A DNA stretch of 64,000 bases. Source: JAPSGB01 sp963775185. Its GTDB lineage: Bacteria > Myxococcota_A > Polyangia > Polyangiales > Polyangiaceae. This document shows positions 59,837-64,000 of this stretch, in pieces. The notes below the pieces were generated by a model that was not told the origin of the DNA, made no database searches, and was given only the letters and a program-made list of their open reading frames with translations. Both the position numbers and the translations under genes were made by a program. The number at the start of each line of letters is the position of its first letter. Within the stretch, counting starts at the first letter, position 1. The stretch is from NCBI GenBank assembly GCA_963775185.1, contig CAVZIE010000037.1, positions 372,001-436,000 on the forward strand. The letters are read 5' to 3'.

Positions 59837-60757
59837 TCAGGGGGCCCAGTCGAACGCGAGACGGGTGCCCAACTGGAACGTGTGATCGGCAGCGTTGCGA
59901 CGGGAGACGTGGAGTTCGTAGCCGGCGTAGAGCGTGAAATAGGTCATGAGCGACGCGCTGCGCACGGAGGAGAAGCCGTAGCCGAGCTCGATACGTCCGC
60001 CGGGGGGCCACGCCGGCTTCTGATGGCTGAGACGCAGCACCGGAGCGAGCTCCACATCGAACATGCGTGAGAACCGCGTCACCCGCAGCATGACCGGTGC
60101 GGCGACCGTTACGTAGACGTCGACGGCTTGCCCTCCGGCCTGGCTCGGCAAGAAGGTGCCACTGGCAGCGACGTCGCCCCCGCCGGCGAGCGTCAGCTGC
60201 GAGCCGATCCCGTGACCGAGGAACAGCCGCCCGCCGCCGCCGAGCGCAGGCACGTTGCCCGGCAGCTCCAGCGTCGCGAAGCCCTGGGTCTCGCCCAGGA
60301 CAATCCAATGTGCGACGTCCGCCTGGACGCCAACGAACCCGGGATCCGGCGTCAGCCAGAACGGGCAGTCCTGCGCTGCCCGTCGCTCTGCATAGCGCAA
60401 CAGCGCCCGCGTGCGTTCGAGCGAGAGCGTGTCTTCCACCGCGGAGAGATCGCCGCCGTTCGCCCGGTATGCATCCGCAGCGGGCCCGCCTTCGGCTGCG
60501 ATCCGCGCGCCGAGCCAGGCGTCGAGGGCGTGGCGGGTCTCCGGGGTGACCTGGCATACGCTGCGAAGAGCAGGCTCGGCGTTGGCCTGGATGCGCACCC
60601 GATCGACCGTCCAGCCGTCGCGCTCGCTCACGTCGACAACCTTCCGTAGATCCTGGTACAGGCCGCTCTCCGCCGGAGCGCGCGGAAGCGGCGCGCAGGC
60701 GCAAGCGAGCGGGGCGAGGATCAACGCGAGGAGAGGTCGCTTCGCTGCCACGAACAT
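59837..60757 (-). CDS. Lipoprotein/outer-membrane-type protein
   Basis: A 306-aa protein from ATG 60757 (12 codons inside a longer open frame), starting MFVAAKRPLLALILAPLACAC, a lipoprotein-type signal. The C-terminal ~150 residues alternate small and aromatic residues (MTYFTLYAGYELHVSRRNAAD, ending TRLAFDWAP) like an outer-membrane barrel. The N-terminal part (about 35-130) is helical with an OmpA-like phrase (LSLERTRALLRYAERRA). It lies 14 bp after the DedA-HpnK gene and may receive or transport its product. Confidence 0.72.
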   Translation of the reverse strand: MFVAAKRPLLALILAPLACACAPLPRAPAESGLYQDLRKVVDVSERDGWTVDRVRIQANAEPALRSVCQVTPETRHALDAWLGARIAAEGGPAADAYRANGGDLSAVEDTLSLERTRALLRYAERRAAQDCPFWLTPDPGFVGVQADVAHWIVLGETQGFATLELPGNVPALGGGGRLFLGHGIGSQLTLAGGGDVAASGTFLPSQAGGQAVDVYVTVAAPVMLRVTRFSRMFDVELAPVLRLSHQKPAWPPGGRIELGYGFSSVRSASLMTYFTLYAGYELHVSRRNAADHTFQLGTRLAFDWAP

Positions 60758-60770
60758 CTCCCGCGAAGAG

Positions 60771-62210
60771 CTAGCGCTCGCGGGCGCCGCCAAAACCAGC
60801 GAGCGACTCCACTCCGCATCGCGCGAGCGCCTCGCGCACGGACGGGTCGACCAGGGCTGCGAGCTCGTCCTCGCGCCGGTAGTGCGGGAGCGCGAAGCGA
60901 TGAGTCGCCGGGTGACAGTGGATCTCGCTCAGTCCGTTGGGCAGGTTTTCGATGATGCCTTTCAATAGTCGCTGATCCATCGCGCCACAGTCGACCACCC
61001 CGAACAGGTAGTCGTTGACGACGAAACCTTCGCGCAAGAGCCGACGTTTCACGACTGCGCCCCACGGGCGCATGACGAGCCACACGGCCAGGCGCCACAA
61101 CAGACCCCCGCGCGCCGCGCGCCAGGACGCGAGCAACGGTTCGTAGGGCAGCCGCATCGCGGTCACGCCGTGCTCGCGCGCGAGCTTGATCAACTGCGTC
61201 AACACCAGCGGGTGGAGCTGCATGTTGTTGTGACCGTTCACATGATCCAGCGTCAGGCCCGTGGCGGCGAATGCCTGGAATTGTGCCCGCATTTCCGCTT
61301 CAAGCTGGCGCCGTAGTCCAGGCTGCCACGCGAACAATGCCAGCCGGATCATCGCGAGCACCGGATGGCGCAGCATACCGTGCGCGTCCACGAGCGCGGG
61401 GATCTCGGAGGGTGGCAAGGTCGGTCGGCCGTCACACACGGCGACGTGCAGGCCCACGCGCAAGCCGGGATTTTCGCGGGCGCGAGCGACGGCGTCCGTA
61501 GTCGCGGGCTCGCCGACCATGAGGCTGGTCGTCGTGAGCACGCCGTGCCGGAACGCGCGCTCGATGGCCACGTTCACGGGCAAAGCCAGCCCGAAGTCGT
61601 CACCGGTGATGATCACCTGCTTGGCGGATGCCGGGGCTACGTCACCGCCGCCGCGCCGCGCGGCGAAGGCGGTCCACAGCCGCGTCGCAATCGCAACGAG
61701 CACGGCGGTGGCTACACCGGCGGCGGCGAGCAACGGCCAACCCACCCCTTGCCCCGCGAGCCGGCGCACGCCGGCCGCAACCCCGAAGCCGGTGCAGGAG
61801 AAGACCGTCGCCCAGAGCAGCGCACCGATGCTGTCGAGGACCAGGAACCGGCGTCGGGAAAAGCCGCTAGCGCCCACCATCGCCGGCAGCACGGTCCCCA
61901 TTCCGACGACGAAGCGGCCGCAGAGCAGAATCCAGAGGTCGGCTCGCGACAGCCAGCGTTCCACGCTCGCCGCCCTTCCACGCCACGCCGGGCGGCGCCG
62001 GAGCAACGTCTTTCCCGAAGCGCTGCCGACGTGGAACCAGGTCTGCCCCCACGCGATGCTGCCAGCGGCCGCGACCAGGACGACCGTTGGCAACGACAAG
62101 AGGCCCGCGCGCGCCAGCGCTCCTGCTGTGAGCAGCACGGCTTCACCCTCGACGAACGCCCCGACGCCGACCGCGAGGTAGCCCCACTGTCCGACGAGAT
62201 CCGTCAGCAT
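60771..62210 (-). CDS. DedA/VTT membrane domain fused to HpnK/YdjC deacetylase
   Basis: A 479-aa fusion. ATG 62210 overlaps the aminotransferase stop by 7 nt; a GTG at 62237 is the alternative. Residues 1-180 are a DedA/VTT membrane domain (VEGEAVLLTAGALARAG, CGRFVVGMGTVLPAMVGASG, LDSIGALLWATVF), a fold linked to lipid carrier or phospholipid flipping. Residues 195-479 are a YdjC/HpnK-type carbohydrate deacetylase with metal ligands in ITGDDFGLALPVN (D204, D205), LRVGLHVAVCDGRPT and DHVNGHNNMQLHP. HpnK is associated with hopanoid gene sets. The fusion suggests a deacetylase acting on a membrane lipid or lipid-linked sugar that is moved by the DedA part. Confidence 0.9.
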   Translation of the reverse strand: MLTDLVGQWGYLAVGVGAFVEGEAVLLTAGALARAGLLSLPTVVLVAAAGSIAWGQTWFHVGSASGKTLLRRRPAWRGRAASVERWLSRADLWILLCGRFVVGMGTVLPAMVGASGFSRRRFLVLDSIGALLWATVFSCTGFGVAAGVRRLAGQGVGWPLLAAAGVATAVLVAIATRLWTAFAARRGGGDVAPASAKQVIITGDDFGLALPVNVAIERAFRHGVLTTTSLMVGEPATTDAVARARENPGLRVGLHVAVCDGRPTLPPSEIPALVDAHGMLRHPVLAMIRLALFAWQPGLRRQLEAEMRAQFQAFAATGLTLDHVNGHNNMQLHPLVLTQLIKLAREHGVTAMRLPYEPLLASWRAARGGLLWRLAVWLVMRPWGAVVKRRLLREGFVVNDYLFGVVDCGAMDQRLLKGIIENLPNGLSEIHCHPATHRFALPHYRREDELAALVDPSVREALARCGVESLAGFGGARER

Positions 62211-63199
62211 GCCAGCGACGAGTACGTCGGGGGACACCAGTGAGGCAGCGCCGTCGGCTGCCCCAGCACGTCCGTGTCGAAAACGGCGGACGTCGGCTTG
62301 TGCTTCGTAAGCGCCGAACCGAGCTTGGCTACCTCGGAGAACGGATCGACAACGACGAACTTGTAGCCGTTGTACTCGACGGCGGCCCTGGGGTCGATGT
62401 AGCCGACAGCGTGCTGCTCGCAGACGGCTCGATAGTTCTCGGCGATGGCGACGCGACGGGTCTTGAAGTGCTCGACCAGCGAAGCGTCGGTCATGAGCCG
62501 GTAAATCAGCGCCGACGCAAGCTCGCTCGAACGCAGGTTCAGGCCGATGGCGAGCTCGTTGGAGAAGCGGTCGTACATCAAGAAGCGCCGCACCCATTCG
62601 TAACGCCCCCGGTTCGCTGTGACGGCGAGCCCGCCCTCGCCGGCGGGAAGGATCTTCGTCGCGTAGAACGAGTACGCGATGTCCACGTCGTCATACGCGA
62701 GCAGTGACTCCAGGTAGTGCGCATGAGCGCCGTCGACGATCAACGGCACGCCGGCCCGGCTGCACGTCTCGGCAACGCGCGCGAACGAGGGCGACAGGTA
62801 GCCGCCAATCACCGAGTAGACGACCACCGCCGCGTCGCGCACGGACTTGTCCTCGAGCACGGACTCCAGCGCCTCCGCATTCATGCCGAGGAAGTCCTCG
62901 TAGGTCGATTCCACGACGCGGATCTGCATGCCGAGCAGCGTCGGCACCGTGTACAGGGCTCGCATGGTGTTCGATTGGACGATCGCGAGCGTCCTGTCTC
63001 GAGCGTGCTTCTGGTGTGCGAGCAACGCGAAGATCGCGGCGCCACCGGACGTGACGGGAATCGACAGCTTGCCCGGAACGAAGCTGTCGGCGAGCTCGTT
63101 GAAGTACCGGCCTTCCGCGACCTGGCCCGTCTCCATGAGGCGCCGGACGTCGGCCAGGTGCGCTTCGATCATGGCCTGAGGGAACGTGACGATCTGCAT
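62204..63199 (-). CDS. DegT/DnrJ/EryC1-family aminotransferase
   Basis: A 331-aa PLP enzyme from ATG 63199 (AGGAGG six bases upstream). The family core is present: SGGAAIFALL, D156 in LIVDGAHAHYLESL (pyridine-ring contact) and catalytic K182 in SFYATKILPAGEGGLAV. DegT-type enzymes transfer an amino group to nucleotide-linked keto sugars for envelope glycans or antibiotics. It lies between an FAD oxidoreductase (upstream, 20 bp) and the DedA-HpnK gene (overlap), implying oxidation of a hydroxyl, amination of the ketone, then a deacetylase/transport step. Confidence 0.88.
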   Translation of the reverse strand: MQIVTFPQAMIEAHLADVRRLMETGQVAEGRYFNELADSFVPGKLSIPVTSGGAAIFALLAHQKHARDRTLAIVQSNTMRALYTVPTLLGMQIRVVESTYEDFLGMNAEALESVLEDKSVRDAAVVVYSVIGGYLSPSFARVAETCSRAGVPLIVDGAHAHYLESLLAYDDVDIAYSFYATKILPAGEGGLAVTANRGRYEWVRRFLMYDRFSNELAIGLNLRSSELASALIYRLMTDASLVEHFKTRRVAIAENYRAVCEQHAVGYIDPRAAVEYNGYKFVVVDPFSEVAKLGSALTKHKPTSAVFDTDVLGQPTALPHWCPPTYSSLAC

Positions 63200-63219
63200 G
63201 ACTGCCTCCTGGGCTCGTA

Positions 63220-64000
63220 TCAGGCCGTGTCCAGCGTGCGTTCGTCGGCGTTCACTGCGAAGCACCGTTCCGGTGCGGTGGGAGCGACCTGCATTCGCAG
63301 CGTGCCCCGAGCAGGGTCGACGATGTCCGTGCGCAGGCCCAGCCGATCGGCAAACTCCCAGGCAAGCAACGGAAATTGCGAGAACTTCCCGGGGACGGCG
63401 AACCAGGTGTTGTCGTTGACCTGCTCGAGAGCGTGGTTGTACCGGCGCGCGAGCGAACCGGTGAACTCGGTCTTCGTGCCGTAGTAGACGTTGACGACGT
63501 GACTCTTCGGAATATCCAGACGCCGGCAAACCCTGTTCGCGAACGGCGAGATGTGAGGCGCCTCGTCGGCCGGGTAGTAGTCGTAGGACCCCAGCGTGGA
63601 GCGGCTGCCGAGCCCGCTGATCTCGTATTTGATGTGGTTGACGGTCTCGGCAAGTCTCGGCGTGAAGCGGATGAAGTTCGGCAGATCGAGCGCGCGATCG
63701 AGCACGACGATGGGGCTGCAGATCGATTTGAATTTCGGCAGCAACGCCCGGCGCGCCCAAGTGCCTCAACTGCCCGGGAATGCTCTTGCCCGTCGCCATC
63801 ACGACCAGGTCCGGCGTGTGCCGCTCGCCGTTGATCTGGACCGACGTGCGACCGCCATCCTTCACCAGCGAGTACTCGGCTCGCCGCACGACTTGCGCTT
63901 TGTCGCCCAACAAGCCCAGCAACGAGCCCAGCACGCGTCGCGTGTTGATCTGCGCGTCGGTCGATCGGACAACGGTATATCGGCGATACCCGACGTCGCT
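63220..64000 (-). pseudogene. FAD-dependent oxidoreductase (DAO-like), 5' end outside window, frameshifted
   Basis: The minus-strand frame at 63760-64000 encodes RRYTVVRSTDAQINTRRVLG and PDLVVMATGKSIPGQLRHLG, typical of the middle of D-amino-acid-oxidase-type FAD enzymes. The frame at 63220-63744 encodes the rest, RALLPKFKSICSPIVVLD to FAVPGKFSQFPLLAWEFADR and the C-terminus. They meet near 63750 (GCGCGCCGGGCG), where removing one base makes a single protein. The N-terminus with the FAD-binding GxGxxG lies beyond 64000. It is probably one intact gene with a sequencing error, or a recent frameshift. It is the first visible gene of the DegT/DedA-HpnK cluster. Confidence 0.75.

Overview
The window is about 64 kb of very GC-rich bacterial chromosome with roughly 60 tightly packed genes. 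It has no visible rRNA, tRNA, CRISPR array, insertion sequence or phage gene. Gene content points to a member of the Myxococcota, most likely Polyangia/Polyangiales. There are several Hanks-type Ser/Thr kinases, TPR/PEGA-type periplasmic proteins with paired C-terminal membrane helices, many Gly/Ser- and Cys-rich lipoproteins, a bacterial NHEJ locus (Ku and LigD), and DUF4388, GYF_2, FHA and PilZ proteins. The taxonomic call is an inference from gene content; no marker gene was compared.

Layout. 94-9083 (mostly +): TPR protein, CX4CH haem-type lipoprotein, ruvA, two-FHA zinc-ribbon protein, Nudix protein with an altered Nudix box, PEGA-like membrane protein, an intergenic array of GCGAAGC hairpins, ComF, GYF_2 protein. 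9067-11936: DsbD-like protein, TPR protein, two tandem small lipoproteins. 11940-15745: ligD and ku divergent, plus a stand-alone Smr protein. 15742-22032: WYL regulator, PhnD-like protein coupled to a DUF4388/TPR protein, mutS2. 22073-25127: two Cys-rich lipoproteins, the first frameshifted inside an 18-bp repeat array. 25214-28603: an operon (saccharopine-dehydrogenase-like, FGGY kinase, TetR) behind a perfect 7+2+7 palindrome. 28658-30874: lipoprotein peroxiredoxin, EamA transporter, crcB plus DUF190 (fluoride). 31065-34551: Ser/Thr kinase, TPR/PEGA and lipoprotein operon. 34761-39891: diguanylate cyclase, Ser/Thr kinase fused to PilZ, and a kinase with a propeller-like tail. 39901-43518 (-): glyQ, DUF72, PPOX protein, secreted protein. 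43602-46075: 2-dehydropantoate reductase coupled to an ATP-grasp ligase. 46256-49162: small proteins, phosphoesterase, PilZ protein. 49235-53683 (-): a 1482-aa metzincin lipoprotein. 53954-58971: membrane protein, GNAT, TetR plus fatty-acid hydroxylase with an operator at the tetR start, and a pseudokinase. 59055-64000: pirin, outer-membrane-type protein, DedA-HpnK fusion, DegT aminotransferase, and an FAD oxidoreductase cut by the window end.

What stands out. (1) A c-di-GMP/Ser-Thr phosphorylation module: an active-looking cyclase beside a kinase carrying an intact PilZ domain. (2) A dispersed ~18-bp element, TTCCGCGCCGGACCGGCA, recognised at ten places, mostly intergenic. (3) A DAO oxidoreductase, DegT aminotransferase and DedA-HpnK cluster that looks like an envelope amino-sugar or lipid modification pathway. 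(4) Two regulator operons with near-perfect operators. (5) Three apparent single-base frameshifts, which may be assembly errors or real.
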